45,816 nucleotides of DNA from the NCBI GenBank assembly GCA_038200275.1, contig JBBPYC010000001.1, positions 1-45,816 of the forward strand. The letters run 5' to 3'. This document shows, piece by piece, positions 17,705 through 26,010 of the stretch. This DNA comes from JBBPYC01 sp038200275. Lineage in GTDB: Bacteria; Pseudomonadota; Gammaproteobacteria; Burkholderiales; Burkholderiaceae_C. Within the stretch, counting starts at the first letter, position 1; each line of letters opens with the position of its first letter. A model generated the notes under the pieces. The model was not told the origin of the DNA. It ran no database searches and saw only the letters and a list, made by a program, of their open reading frames with translations. The position numbers were made by a program, and so were the translations under genes.

Positions 17705-17995
17705 GATGGGCTTCACCCGGCGGTGGCTGCACGCCATGCCGAGATTGCCAAGGTGATGGCCCAGGTGAACAACAGGCGCGAACGGCTTGCGGCACGATTG
17801 CGCAGCGGCGATGCCGATCTGGCCGATACACGACGCCGCAATGCGCCGTTGCCGGGCCGGCTCGGGCAACTGTAGGGCTGGTTCATCGAGTTGCTGCAGG
17901 CGGAGCAGCTCACAGCGCTGGAGGCCGATGCATTTCATCAAATGGCGTGGCAGTCGCTGTTGCAGTGCTCGCCGTTCCTCAGCAGGCGTTCATGA
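17705..17995 (+). pseudogene. Possible decayed coding sequence, partner of the next remnant
   Basis: One frame reads AEIAKVMAQVNNRRERLAAR and on to GRLGQL, hits TAG at 17873, then continues GWFIELLQAEQLTALEADAF to a stop at 17993. The helical, charged composition continues smoothly across the TAG, as if one codon (for example GAG) had mutated. The family is not recognised. It lies just upstream of, and in line with, the nucleotidyltransferase-like remnant, so both may come from one two-gene unit. Confidence 0.35.
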
Positions 17996-18012
17996 AGTCG
18001 CTCGATGCCCCG

Positions 18013-18213
18013 ATGACGCTTGCCAATGTGGAACCGCTGCTGCGGCGTGCCAGCGAGATCTCGAACCACCGACGGTTCGTGATTGCTGGCAGTCTGGTGG
18101 CCTGCGGCGCGGTGGTGCACCCGCCCGTGGACATGGTGATGTCCAGGGGCCTCGACTTTTATCCTCCGCTCGATCCCGGCCGGGGCTTCGAGGAGATCGC
18201 ACGCCAGCTCGAC
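18013..18213 (+). pseudogene. N-terminal fragment of a DUF6036-like nucleotidyltransferase
   Basis: Residues MTLANVEPLLRRASEISNHR, then FVIAGSLVACGAVVHPPVDM and VMSRGLDFYPPLDPGRGFEE, resemble the start of DUF6036-type minimal nucleotidyltransferases, where the GS and DxD-like residues form the nucleotide site. Similarity ends at about 18213, and the frame then runs into the glycine riboswitch promoter, so the C-terminal two thirds are missing. Such proteins occur with a partner in toxin-antitoxin-like pairs. Confidence 0.55.
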
Positions 18214-18285
18214 TTGTCACGCGGTGGGCGTACCCCCTGCGGGCGGTTGCCAGGCTGCGCCAAGCCCGAACGCGCATGGATTGGT

Positions 18286-18315
18286 TTGACCAGGCCCGCA
18301 GTCCGCTGCTACAGT
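18286..18315 (+). promoter_or_regulatory. Promoter of the glycine riboswitch/DadA unit
   Basis: TTGACC (18286-18291) and TACAGT (18310-18315) are 18 bp apart. The predicted start, about 18322, coincides with the first base of the riboswitch. Confidence 0.65.
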
Positions 18316-18321
18316 CCAAGT

Positions 18322-18527
18322 ACTCGCAGGAGAGCGTATGCGTCAATCAAACCGATCGGCCGCATGCCACCGAAGGCGCAAACTCCCATGCACGCTCAGG
18401 TCCCGTACTGCGACACCCGGAAACGCCGTCTGGAGAGCCGTCACGCCACCGTGACGCACCGAAGGAGCAAAACCCGCGAAGACATCCCTTTGCGCGGTTG
18501 AATCTCTCAGGTACCAAGGACAGGGGG
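18322..18527 (+). ncRNA. Tandem glycine riboswitch
   Basis: Two consecutive glycine aptamers can be read. The first has GGAGAGCG, then CACCGAAGGCGCAAA, then GCTCAGGTCCCGTACTGCGA and CACCCGGAA. The second has TGGAGAGCC, then CGCACCGAAGGAGCAA, then TCTCTCAGGTACCAAGGACA and GGGG. These are the conserved aptamer cores of RF00504 in the normal order with a short linker. The RNA lies in the leader of a DadA-type amino-acid oxidase, so glycine level should control that gene. The 3' edge merges into a long hairpin that may be the expression platform. Confidence 0.92.
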
Positions 18528-18593
18528 AGCGGCAACCACGCCACCCCAAGGCCGAGCAGCGCTCGCCTTGTGCACCTGTGCGTGGCTGCTCCC
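18525..18593 (+). promoter_or_regulatory. Candidate expression platform hairpin
   Basis: GGGAGC...CCACGC at 18525-18541 can pair with GCGTGG..GCTCCC at 18580-18593, enclosing a smaller CGAGC/GCTCG stem. The first arm overlaps the end of the second aptamer, as expected for a switch. No T-run follows directly, so control of translation or transcript stability fits better than an intrinsic terminator. Confidence 0.45.
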
Positions 18594-18621
18594 ATCTGAA
18601 GAAAGCGCAGGGTTTTATTCC

Positions 18622-19881
18622 ATGAAAGTCATCGTCTTGGGCGCCGGCCTGCTCGGCGTCACATCGGCCTATTTCCTGCGGAAGGAAGGCCATGAGGTCA
18701 CGGTCGTCGACCGCCAGGCATCCCCCGCAGCAGAAACCAGCTTCGCCAATGGAGGGCAGATCTCGGTCAGTCATGCCGAGCCCTGGGCCAATCCGTCGGC
18801 GCCGTTCAAGGTGCTCAAGTGGCTCGGCAAGGAGGACGCGCCACTGCTGTTTCGGGTGCGTGCCGATGCGCGCCAATGGATGTGGGGTCTGCGGTTTCTG
18901 CGCGAATGCACGCCCGCGCGCACGCGCCACAACATCGGCCAGATCGTGCGGCTTGGCACCTACAGCCGCGACACGCTGCAGCAACTCCGACGCGACATCG
19001 GCATCGAATATCACCAGCGCACCCAAGGCATCCTGCACTTCTACACAAGTCAGCAGGAGTTCGACGGCGCGGAAGGACCGGCTGCGCAAATGCGCGCAAT
19101 GGGCTGCGACCGGCGCGTGATCTCCGCCGACGAGGCCGTCAGGATCGAACCCGCGCTGCGCCACATCCGCCCGCGGTTGGCCGGTGCGACGTTCACGGCC
19201 GAGGACGAATCGGGCGATGCGAACCAATTCGCCCGCGAATTGGTGGACCGCTGCCGCGCCGACGGTGTCGAGTTCCTGATGAGCCATACGGTGACCGCGT
19301 TGCGTGAGGCGGGTGGCCGAATCGACCACGTCGAAGTGACCGACAGCCAAGGCCGTTTTCAGCGACTGCGCGCGGACGCCTATGTGCTGGCGATGGGCAG
19401 CTTGAGCCCCCTTTATGTGAAGCCGCTGGGCATCGACCTGCCGATCTACCCGGCCAAGGGCTACTCGGTCACGCTACCTGTGAAGGACGAGTCGATGGCG
19501 CATCAGGTGTCCTTGACCGACGACGAATACAAGCTCGTGTTCTCGCGCCTCGGCGACAACCTGCGCATCGCCGGCACGGCCGAGTTGAACGGCTACGACC
19601 GGGATCTGAACCGCGTGCGCTGCGAGGCGATCGTGCGCCGCGTGGAGGAATTATTTCCCGGCGCGGGCGATGCGGAACGCGCGCAGTTCTGGACCGGCCT
19701 GCGGCCCGCCACGCCGTCCAACCTGCCGATCATCGGCCGCTCCAAAGTACCCAATCTCTACCTCAACACCGGTCACGGCACGCTCGGCTGGACCCATTCG
19801 TGCGGCTCTGGCAAAAGCATCGCAATGATCGTGAGCGGCAAAAATCCGGAAGTCGATTTCGCGTTTACTGGATTGCAGTAA
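18622..19881 (+). CDS. dadA: D-amino-acid dehydrogenase/glycine oxidase-type FAD enzyme (DadA family)
   Basis: A 419-residue FAD-dependent oxidoreductase (DAO superfamily). The dinucleotide loop VIVLGAGLLGVTSAYFL is at residues 3-19, followed by VVDRQASPAAETSFANGGQI, the DadA-type signature. YPAKGYSVTLP, FTAEDESGDANQFARELVDR and the terminal NTGHGTLGWTHSCGSGK are all typical. DadA deaminates D-amino acids to keto acids and passes electrons to the respiratory chain. The glycine riboswitch leader points to glycine or a glycine-linked amine as the physiological signal and maybe substrate. The start at 18622 follows an AGCGCAGGG-like site; no partner gene (such as alr) is adjacent. Confidence 0.88.
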   Translation: MKVIVLGAGLLGVTSAYFLRKEGHEVTVVDRQASPAAETSFANGGQISVSHAEPWANPSAPFKVLKWLGKEDAPLLFRVRADARQWMWGLRFLRECTPARTRHNIGQIVRLGTYSRDTLQQLRRDIGIEYHQRTQGILHFYTSQQEFDGAEGPAAQMRAMGCDRRVISADEAVRIEPALRHIRPRLAGATFTAEDESGDANQFARELVDRCRADGVEFLMSHTVTALREAGGRIDHVEVTDSQGRFQRLRADAYVLAMGSLSPLYVKPLGIDLPIYPAKGYSVTLPVKDESMAHQVSLTDDEYKLVFSRLGDNLRIAGTAELNGYDRDLNRVRCEAIVRRVEELFPGAGDAERAQFWTGLRPATPSNLPIIGRSKVPNLYLNTGHGTLGWTHSCGSGKSIAMIVSGKNPEVDFAFTGLQ

Positions 19882-19915
19882 TACACACGGAGTCAAAAGC
19901 AGGCAGCCGAATTTC

Positions 19916-20004
19916 CCCAGCGGGGGCCACGGAGCTGGCTTTGCCAGGCCGTAGGCGCCGCCCCCGGTTGGGGGGAGGCGAAAGCACAGCGAAGCTCGGG
20001 GGAA
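19916..20004 (-). repeat. Dispersed ~95-bp GC-rich repeat, copy 2 (inverted)
   Basis: The reverse complement contains ACCGGGGGCGGCGCCT flanked by matching sequence on both sides, as at 4281-4379. It fills the gap between the convergent DadA and SEC-C genes and ends a few bases from the SEC-C stop codon, where it could act as a bidirectional transcript end. Confidence 0.75.
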
Positions 20005-20007
20005 GAG

Positions 20008-20871
20008 TCAAGCGCCACAACACTTCTTGAATTTCTTCCCACTGCCGCAAGGACAAGGATCGTTGCGGCCCGGCACATCGGTCTTCTTCACCGGGTCGAT
20101 GCGCGGCCCGAAGCTTTTCCAGACGTCGTGCAGGTCGTAGACACCCCACATGGCCAGCCCGAACGCATCAAAGCGGCGTGCGCTGACCGACGGCGGATCG
20201 GCATCGTCGAACGGTGAGACGTCCGGCGGCGCCGCGTCGTCTTCCATCAGACCACCGATCACGTCGAGCGACTGCGCGATCAGTGCACGCGCTTCCTTGT
20301 CGCGCGGCGGCGCCCACTCGTCCGACCAGAGGTCGACCACCTCCATGAAACCGAGCGCCCACAGTTGTGCGAATGCAGGCAACTCATCCAAGTCGATGTC
20401 AGCGCGTTCGGCCTCGTCCATGCGCGCAACGAGCCCGCGCATGTCGAACAACTGCGGGTGATAGGCCCGCTCGTCGTCGAGCGTCTCGACTTGCGCATCG
20501 AGCGCGGCCGCCACTTCAAGCCAGCGCGCGTTCCACAATTCCAGAAACCGTGCCCGCTGCGCCGCATCGGCAAACGGGATCGCTGCCACGGCATCGACTG
20601 GCGGCTGGGCAGCCACTGCTGTAGTTTCTTCCGCACCGAGCAACAGCGGCAGATAGTCCTCAACCGCAATCGGACGCCGGCAACACAGCAGCGCCACCAT
20701 AAAGCCTTCACAGAATTCCCATTGCGGCGCGTCGCCGGTTCGCTCGCGCAAGTCGTCCAGGATCGACTCGAGTTTTTCATAGCGGTCGATGTCTTCGTCG
20801 TCGATGTCGGCACCCGGCTGGGTCGCGTCAACGGATGGCGGGGTGGATGTTGGGTCGTTCATGTCGTGCAT
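20008..20871 (-). CDS. UPF0149/YecA-like protein with C-terminal SEC-C zinc motif
   Basis: A protein of about 287 residues. The N-terminal part has YEKLESILDDLRER and WEFCEGFMVALLCCRRPI, the YecA/UPF0149 pattern. The C terminus is a SEC-C motif, GRNDPCPCGSGKKFKKCC, which binds zinc in SecA and many other proteins. The linker is rich in Asp and Ala. ATG 20871 or 20862 are both reasonable starts; the frame opens farther upstream, without similarity. SEC-C proteins often bind ribosomes or SecB-like partners, but a specific role for this family is not known. It stands alone. Confidence 0.85.
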   Translation of the reverse strand: MHDMNDPTSTPPSVDATQPGADIDDEDIDRYEKLESILDDLRERTGDAPQWEFCEGFMVALLCCRRPIAVEDYLPLLLGAEETTAVAAQPPVDAVAAIPFADAAQRARFLELWNARWLEVAAALDAQVETLDDERAYHPQLFDMRGLVARMDEAERADIDLDELPAFAQLWALGFMEVVDLWSDEWAPPRDKEARALIAQSLDVIGGLMEDDAAPPDVSPFDDADPPSVSARRFDAFGLAMWGVYDLHDVWKSFGPRIDPVKKTDVPGRNDPCPCGSGKKFKKCCGA

Positions 20872-21109
20872 CGTATTCAAGTCGCGGGCTGTGGCGTTGG
20901 GTCGCCGATTCCGTTGCCCTGGGCGCGGCGGATCGGCGCATCGTGCCCGTTGGACGTGCGTTGTGCGGCGCGGCGGCATGAATCTTGCTAAAAGCACCTG
21001 GAGGCTCCGGCATCACCACGCGCGCCCTGCACGGCTTCATGGAATGGCCTCCATCGCATCAATGCGGGATTGACCAGTGACCACCAGGCTCCACAAAATC
21101 AGCGCCCTC

Positions 21110-21550
21110 ATGCCGACCAACTCCGACGACGACCGCCTGCTCGTATTCCTGCGCGCACCGAGCCGTGGCGGCGCCGCGTTGCTGCGCTATCAGTGGCAGT
21201 GCAACCACATCGACGTGCCGCACGCCGATCGGTTTTGCGTGCTGATCGAGAGCACCGCACGCGCCCATGCCGACAGCGAATACGCGGTCGTGATCGATGA
21301 CGGCAGGTGGTGCGACGTGCAGCCGCCCGCGGTGCTCGCATTCATGCGCACGCAAACCGACCCGCCCTGGCGCTGGTCCGATCTGGCCATCGAGTTGCGT
21401 GACCAACCCGATTTGTTCGCGACGCTGGCCACGATGTTTCGTGAACTGTGTGTGAACAAGCGGTCTGTCTGCAGTTGTCTCAGGGCGCAGTGCTCAAGCG
21501 CTCTGGGACTGCGGTCGGCGCTCAGCGGTCGGCGCTCAGCGCGTTTTTGA
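21110..21550 (+). CDS. Hypothetical protein
   Basis: A 146-residue protein with no family I recognise. Codon use and composition look coding through about residue 110 (LLRYQWQCNHIDVPHADRFC, VVIDDGRWCDVQPPAVLAFM), then become Ser/Arg-rich across a 14-bp tandem duplication. The tail may thus be a mutated extension of a shorter ancestral protein. GTG 21077 is an alternative start. No signal peptide or membrane segment is visible. It converges with the PIN gene. Confidence 0.5.
   Translation: MPTNSDDDRLLVFLRAPSRGGAALLRYQWQCNHIDVPHADRFCVLIESTARAHADSEYAVVIDDGRWCDVQPPAVLAFMRTQTDPPWRWSDLAIELRDQPDLFATLATMFRELCVNKRSVCSCLRAQCSSALGLRSALSGRRSARF
21511..21538. repeat. 14-bp perfect tandem duplication
   Basis: GCGGTCGGCGCTCA occurs twice back to back inside the 3' end of the hypothetical gene. 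Since 14 is not a multiple of three, the duplication shifts the reading frame there, which may explain the odd C terminus. A short GCGC stem with five T follows at about 21533-21548. Confidence 0.8.
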
Positions 21551-21564
21551 CGCTTTCTCGCTGG

Positions 21565-22035
21565 TCACTCGGCCTGCATTGAAGGTGCTGCGGTCGCCGC
21601 GATTTCAATAGTGCGACCTGCGCCCAGGCGCTTCCAGACGTCAATCACCGCGCGATCGTTGCTGACCAACGCAGCGCCATGCGCCCACGCGAGATCGATG
21701 AAACCCTGGTCATCCGGGTCGCTGCACAACAGCGGCGCAGGCGATGCGTCGGCCACGATGTGTGCATGCGCATCGAACCCTGCAAGCACGTCGATGCAAA
21801 CCGCGACCGGGTCGCGGCCCCGCCTGGCAGACCAGGCGACGATGTTCGGATAGCCGAGCACGCGTGCCAGTTCGTCTCGCATTGCGCACGTGGCAAGCCA
21901 CTGCAAAGCACCCGACTGCAACGCCGTTTTCAGCGCTCCCACGCGCGGGTCATCGAACACAAGCAGATTGAGCACGATATTGGTGTCCAGCACGACCAGA
22001 CGCCGCGTACGGTCTGCATCGTCGGCCTGGCTCAA
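21565..22035 (-). CDS. PIN-domain protein (putative toxin, TIGR00305 type)
   Basis: A 156-residue PIN-domain ribonuclease-like protein. The acidic active-site set is visible: VVLDTNIVLNLL near the N terminus (Asp about 17), a middle Glu in RDELARVL, SDPDDQGFIDLA and the final VSNDRAV. These match the 'putative toxin, PIN family' group. No antitoxin gene accompanies it. Instead its start overlaps the stop of the upstream MscS gene by four bases, so the two are translationally coupled. In many beta-proteobacteria such chromosomal PIN genes lack a clear antitoxin, and a housekeeping RNase role is also possible. Confidence 0.82.
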   Translation of the reverse strand: MSQADDADRTRRLVVLDTNIVLNLLVFDDPRVGALKTALQSGALQWLATCAMRDELARVLGYPNIVAWSARRGRDPVAVCIDVLAGFDAHAHIVADASPAPLLCSDPDDQGFIDLAWAHGAALVSNDRAVIDVWKRLGAGRTIEIAATAAPSMQAE

Positions 22036-23054
22036 GGCTGCCGTGCGGGTGGTGTGGGACCGGCCGGCTGCGGCGCTGCAGCGGCCAACAACCCGCGCGG
22101 GCCACCTCGCCCTTCGCGACGCAGCTCGATCGGCGGAAAGCCCACGATGTCGTAGGTCGCCGATGCGATCTCGATGCCGGCCGACTCGAGCTCATCGACG
22201 ATGAAGCGGCTCATCGAATCCTTGGCGCCGCGGATGCGGTGGGTGCCGACGATGAAGCGCACGGTGAGTTCGAGCCAGTTGTCGGTGATCCGGTAGAACA
22301 CGCGCGGCTCGAGGTCGATCTGCTCAACCGCGAAGCGTCGTTGCAGTTCGGCCTTTGCGTCGGAGGCCATCGCGTTCGGGTCTTCGCCGTAGCGTGTGGC
22401 AGCCTCAATCAGAATGCTTTCCACTTTTTTCCGGTCGTCCTTGTAGGCGATCGGCAAGGTCATCTCCTCCCAGATGAACGGAAAATCCCGCGTGTAGTTG
22501 AACACCGGCTCGCTGAAGATTTTCGAGTTGCTCACGGTAACGATGCGGCCGGTGAACTGCCGGCTCTTCACCCACATCGCGGGGTCCGCGCCCTGGACCG
22601 GCGGCGGCTGGCCCATCTCCATGATGGTGGTCTGGATGAAGCCGAGCTGCACCACGTCGCCGCGCACGCCGCCCATCGAGATGCGGTCGCCCACAGTGAA
22701 GGTCGCGCCGCGCAGGATCACGAAATAACCGGCGAATGCCGTGACCACCTGCTGCAGCGCGAATGCCAGGCCCGCCGTGACCAGCCCGAAGGCGGTGGAC
22801 AGCCGCGCTGGATCGTTGAACCAGATCGACAGCAGGCCCAGGATCAGCACGACCGCCACCAGCAGGCCGATCGCCTGGCGCGTCCAGAAACCGGCCTGGA
22901 CGCCGGCTTGGTCGTTTCGGTTGATGATCCGGCCACTGACCCAGCGCGCCGCCGCGCCGAGCCCGAGTACGACCGCGATGAACACGATCGACAGCAGCAG
23001 CTTCTGGCCGTTTTCGGGATTGATGCCGACCCATTTGATGCCGAGGAATTCCAT
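22032..23054 (-). CDS. Mechanosensitive ion channel, MscS family
   Basis: A 340-residue MscS-type channel. Three hydrophobic segments lie in the first 125 residues (LLLSIVFIAVVLGLG, IGLLVAVVLILGLLSI, and the pore helix region GLAFALQQVVTAFAGYFVIL), followed by the beta domain with GDRISMGGVRGDVVQLGFIQ and the C-terminal alpha/beta domain. ALQQ and VGDRI match the family consensus. It should open under membrane tension and release osmolytes. The gene precedes and overlaps the PIN gene; a DUF2254 membrane protein gene upstream is broken. Confidence 0.9.
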   Translation of the reverse strand: MEFLGIKWVGINPENGQKLLLSIVFIAVVLGLGAAARWVSGRIINRNDQAGVQAGFWTRQAIGLLVAVVLILGLLSIWFNDPARLSTAFGLVTAGLAFALQQVVTAFAGYFVILRGATFTVGDRISMGGVRGDVVQLGFIQTTIMEMGQPPPVQGADPAMWVKSRQFTGRIVTVSNSKIFSEPVFNYTRDFPFIWEEMTLPIAYKDDRKKVESILIEAATRYGEDPNAMASDAKAELQRRFAVEQIDLEPRVFYRITDNWLELTVRFIVGTHRIRGAKDSMSRFIVDELESAGIEIASATYDIVGFPPIELRREGRGGPRGLLAAAAPQPAGPTPPARQP

Positions 23055-23131
23055 TGAATGACGTATTGGTTGACAAGATTTTTATCGAACGATGGGCAAA
23101 CACGGTGCCGATGGTGGCGCACTGCGCCTTG

Positions 23132-24105
23132 TCAGCATTTGGCCCCGCCGGCCAGCGCTGCAACACCCTGCCGCTGCACGTCGCCGACGCGTTGATGCCG
23201 GCGGCGCAAGTCTTCGATGTCGCTGGGCGTGAACCGTTCCTGTTCGGTATCGGCAAGCATCAGATCGGCATGCGGCGCAAGCGAGTCGATGCGGGCCGAA
23301 TCGGCCTTGGCACCGCCCACCGCCATCAGCACTTCGAACAGCCGGATCGGCACCGCAGGATTTTTGCTGCCGTACTGCCGGATCATGTGGAACATCGCGT
23401 TCAACAGCCCGTCGTACTCGCAGCCGGGATCACCAGCACCGTGTGCCCTGCACGCTGGATGATGCCGGTGAGCAAGGTGCGGCCCGCCAGACTGCACAAC
23501 GCGGCGCCGAGCCGGTCGAGCACGCCGATCGCGGCCAGCGGGCTGTTGATTGCGGGCGACAGCGCACGCACCGCAACTTCGACCAGCTCGCGCACGGCGT
23601 ATTCGAGACCATTCAGGCTGTGCCAATCGGCTTCGAGGTCGAGCGCGTCCTGCACGGCGCGATTGGCGCTCACGGTACCCGGCTGCACCACAGCGACGCC
23701 GCCCAGAAACCCATGGTCGCCGGGCCGCACCAGCAACTGCACGGCCGCGGTGGGGGCGGCGGATGAGGGCGGCGCCGTGCCAGTGGCTGTCCGGCGGCAG
23801 CGCAGGCTGCGCCTCCACGCTGGTGAGCCGTTGAATTGCCGATTGCAGGCCGCGCCCGACCAGCGTGACGACCGTCTCCACGTTGATGCGCCCGGCCATG
23901 TAGCCGACGAAGTAGATCAGCGACGCCACGCACAACAGCCCGAGAAGTAGGGCAATGGTCAGCGAAAGCCGTGCGACCGCCATTTCGTCATCCGCCGGAC
24001 CCATGCGGTGCAGCATCAGCGAACAGGCACAGGTCGCCAGAAAAGCGCCGAGCTTGAACTGATTGCCACGGTCGCGGGTGAAATTGCGCAGTGGGTGCAG
24101 GCGAT
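23132..24105 (-). pseudogene. DUF2254 membrane protein, truncated and frameshifted
   Basis: Three reading frames together reconstruct a DUF2254 protein. The first has LRNFTRDRGNQFKLGAFLAT and a hydrophobic stretch up to INVETVVTLVGRGLQ; the second has EVAVRALSPAINSPLAAIGV; the third has YDGLLNAMFHMIRQYGSKNP and IDSLAPHADLMLADTE. Frame breaks fall near 23745-23790 and 23405-23440. The N-terminal transmembrane part is missing: similarity begins right beside the stop codon of the RNA methyltransferase gene at 24118, as if a deletion joined the two. It cannot make a full protein. Confidence 0.75.
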
Positions 24106-24117
24106 CACGAGGTTGGT

Positions 24118-25443
24118 TCAAGCCGTGCGGTCGACCGGCTCGGACAGCGGGCTCGGTCCCGCCAGCTTGTCGCCGCGCGCCGAGCCGCTGACCAGATCGA
24201 AGCGGAACAAGCGGCACTCGATCGGCCCGTTCCACAACGGCACGCGGCGCGACTCTTTGAGCCGCATGCGGCCTGGCAGCTTCAGGTCCGGCGTGAGCAG
24301 CCAGGCTTGCCAGCCCGCATAGTGCTTTTTCCAATGGCTGCTCAACTGGCTGAAGAATTCGCCGCCGTCTTGCGCCTGGGCCTGCTCGCGGCCGCCGGGC
24401 GCTGTAGCGCGGGCACTAGCGACACCGGCGACACCGGCCACGTCGATGCGCTCACCATAGGGCGGGTTCAGCAACAGCACGCCCGGCACACCCGGCGGCG
24501 GCATCCGCTGCAGCGCATCGCCGCCGCGAAACTGCACCGCATCGGCCACGCCCGCGCGCTCGGCGTTGCGCTCGGCGAAGTCGACCATGCGGTGCGCCAC
24601 GTCGCTGCCGTAGATGGCGGGCAGCGCATCGATTTTTTGGTCTTTTGTGCCCGAGGCGCTGCATCCACCTTCACTTTCAGCTTCTTTTTTGATAGCGTCC
24701 CAAACGTGCGGCTGGTGCGGCAGCAGCTTCTCGAAGCCGAAGCGCCGGTTGCCGCCAGCCGGGATTTTCAATGCGATCTGCGCGGCCTCGATCGCGATCG
24801 TGCCGCTGCCGCAGCAGGGGTCGTACAGCGGCAGCTCCGACACGGCGCCGGTCTCCGGCTCCCACCAGCCGCAGGCGGCCAACATCGCCGCGGCCAGCGT
24901 TTCCTTCAACGGCGCATCGCCCTTATCCTGGCGCCAGCCGCGCTTGAACAGCGGCTCGCCGCTGGTGTCGATGTACAGCGTGCAGGTGTCCTGCGTCAGG
25001 TGCGCGAACACGCGCACATCGGGCCATTGCGTCTCGATGCTCGGGCGCACGCCGTCGGCCTTGGCGCGAAAACGGTCGACGATCCCGTCCTTGATCTTCA
25101 GCGTCGCGAAGTTCAGGCTTTTGAGGGGGCTATGCTGCGCCGTGGTCTCGATCTTGAAACGGTGCTTCGGCGTGAACCACGCTTCCCAGGCCACGCCGCT
25201 GGCGATGTCGTAGAGATCGCCCTCATGCCGATACGGCGCATGCGCCACCTCGATCAGCACGCGCTGCGCGAGCCGGCTGTGCAGGTTGAGCTGCAATGCA
25301 TCACGCCAGCCCCCACGCACCGTGACACCGCCGCGCAGCACGACCAAGTCATCGCCCGCGAGGCTTGTCAGCGCATGCACCTCCTGCGCAAGCCAGTCGC
25401 TGGCGCCGGCGGCGCACGGCAGGAAAAGTCGGAAGTCGTTCAT
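24118..25443 (-). CDS. THUMP-domain class I SAM-dependent RNA methyltransferase (RlmL-like)
   Basis: A 441-residue protein with an N-terminal ferredoxin-like/THUMP region (about 1-160) and a methyltransferase domain with the SAM motif DPCCGSGTIAIEAAQIAL and the catalytic NPPYGER (326-332). This is the layout of the N-terminal half of E. coli RlmL (23S rRNA m2G2445). Between HVWDAIKKE and AIYGSDV there is a Ser/Gly/Lys-rich insert of about 15 residues, whose DNA resembles an AT-rich dispersed repeat. The start at 25443 is the first ATG giving a family-like N terminus (MNDFRLFLPCAAG); the upstream open frame is unlikely. Confidence 0.88.
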   Translation of the reverse strand: MNDFRLFLPCAAGASDWLAQEVHALTSLAGDDLVVLRGGVTVRGGWRDALQLNLHSRLAQRVLIEVAHAPYRHEGDLYDIASGVAWEAWFTPKHRFKIETTAQHSPLKSLNFATLKIKDGIVDRFRAKADGVRPSIETQWPDVRVFAHLTQDTCTLYIDTSGEPLFKRGWRQDKGDAPLKETLAAAMLAACGWWEPETGAVSELPLYDPCCGSGTIAIEAAQIALKIPAGGNRRFGFEKLLPHQPHVWDAIKKEAESEGGCSASGTKDQKIDALPAIYGSDVAHRMVDFAERNAERAGVADAVQFRGGDALQRMPPPGVPGVLLLNPPYGERIDVAGVAGVASARATAPGGREQAQAQDGGEFFSQLSSHWKKHYAGWQAWLLTPDLKLPGRMRLKESRRVPLWNGPIECRLFRFDLVSGSARGDKLAGPSPLSEPVDRTA

Positions 25444-25684
25444 GAGGCGGGCAACAAGGTGGGTCTGCAAAGTATCCCATCCATGTGGCAATGCGCTTTT
25501 GGCCTGTTTTGCTGTCACCGTACACCACGCGGCCTGGATCGATGTCGGACGGTCGCATCGAACATCGCAGCGGTTCTCGGACCCCATGTTTCCGACAGTG
25601 ACGCGTGCATGGGACTTGCCGATTGAGGAATGCCCCGTTGGATCGGCCACTTGATCAGCGACATCTTCGCCGAGGCCGCCCAAA

Positions 25685-25870
25685 AAGGTCAGCAAGGACC
25701 TGAAGACCGATAGCTTCATCAAGGTGATGGACAGCATGACGCTCAAGCCCGGCATGTTCGGCAGCCCGAAGATGATGTTCAGCGCAACCAGGCACCTCGG
25801 CAACGAAGCGTCACACTTGTCGCAGATCAAGGACGGCAAGTGGTCGGCGGTGGCGGACTACGACAAGCAC
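25685..25870 (+). pseudogene. C-terminal remnant of a branched-chain amino-acid ABC receptor (LivK type)
   Basis: The frame reads KVSKDLKTDSFIKVMDSMTL, then FGSPKMMFSATRHLGNEASH and LSQIKDGKWSAVADYDK. This is the usual last 60 residues of periplasmic LivK-type receptors (FGSPEMxFSA...LGxxxxxLxQIxxGxW). The rest of the gene is absent and the frame runs on without a stop near the expected place. The remaining bases between the methyltransferase start (25443) and 26010 show no gene. Confidence 0.65.
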
Positions 25871-26010
25871 CGATCGGGTGGGGGTGGTGACGCTCGGGCC
25901 GTGCAAAGCGGGACACAGCGCCGAAATGCTCAGCTGCCAGACCACGCACCAGTCCAGCGCAATGGTCACGACGACCCGAGCCGATTGCGAATCGGATTGG
26001 CAAGTGCAGG

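Noticed and set aside
18525..18600. Intrinsic terminator in the glycine riboswitch leader
   Set aside because: The stem is strong, but no T-run follows it; recorded only as a possible expression platform.
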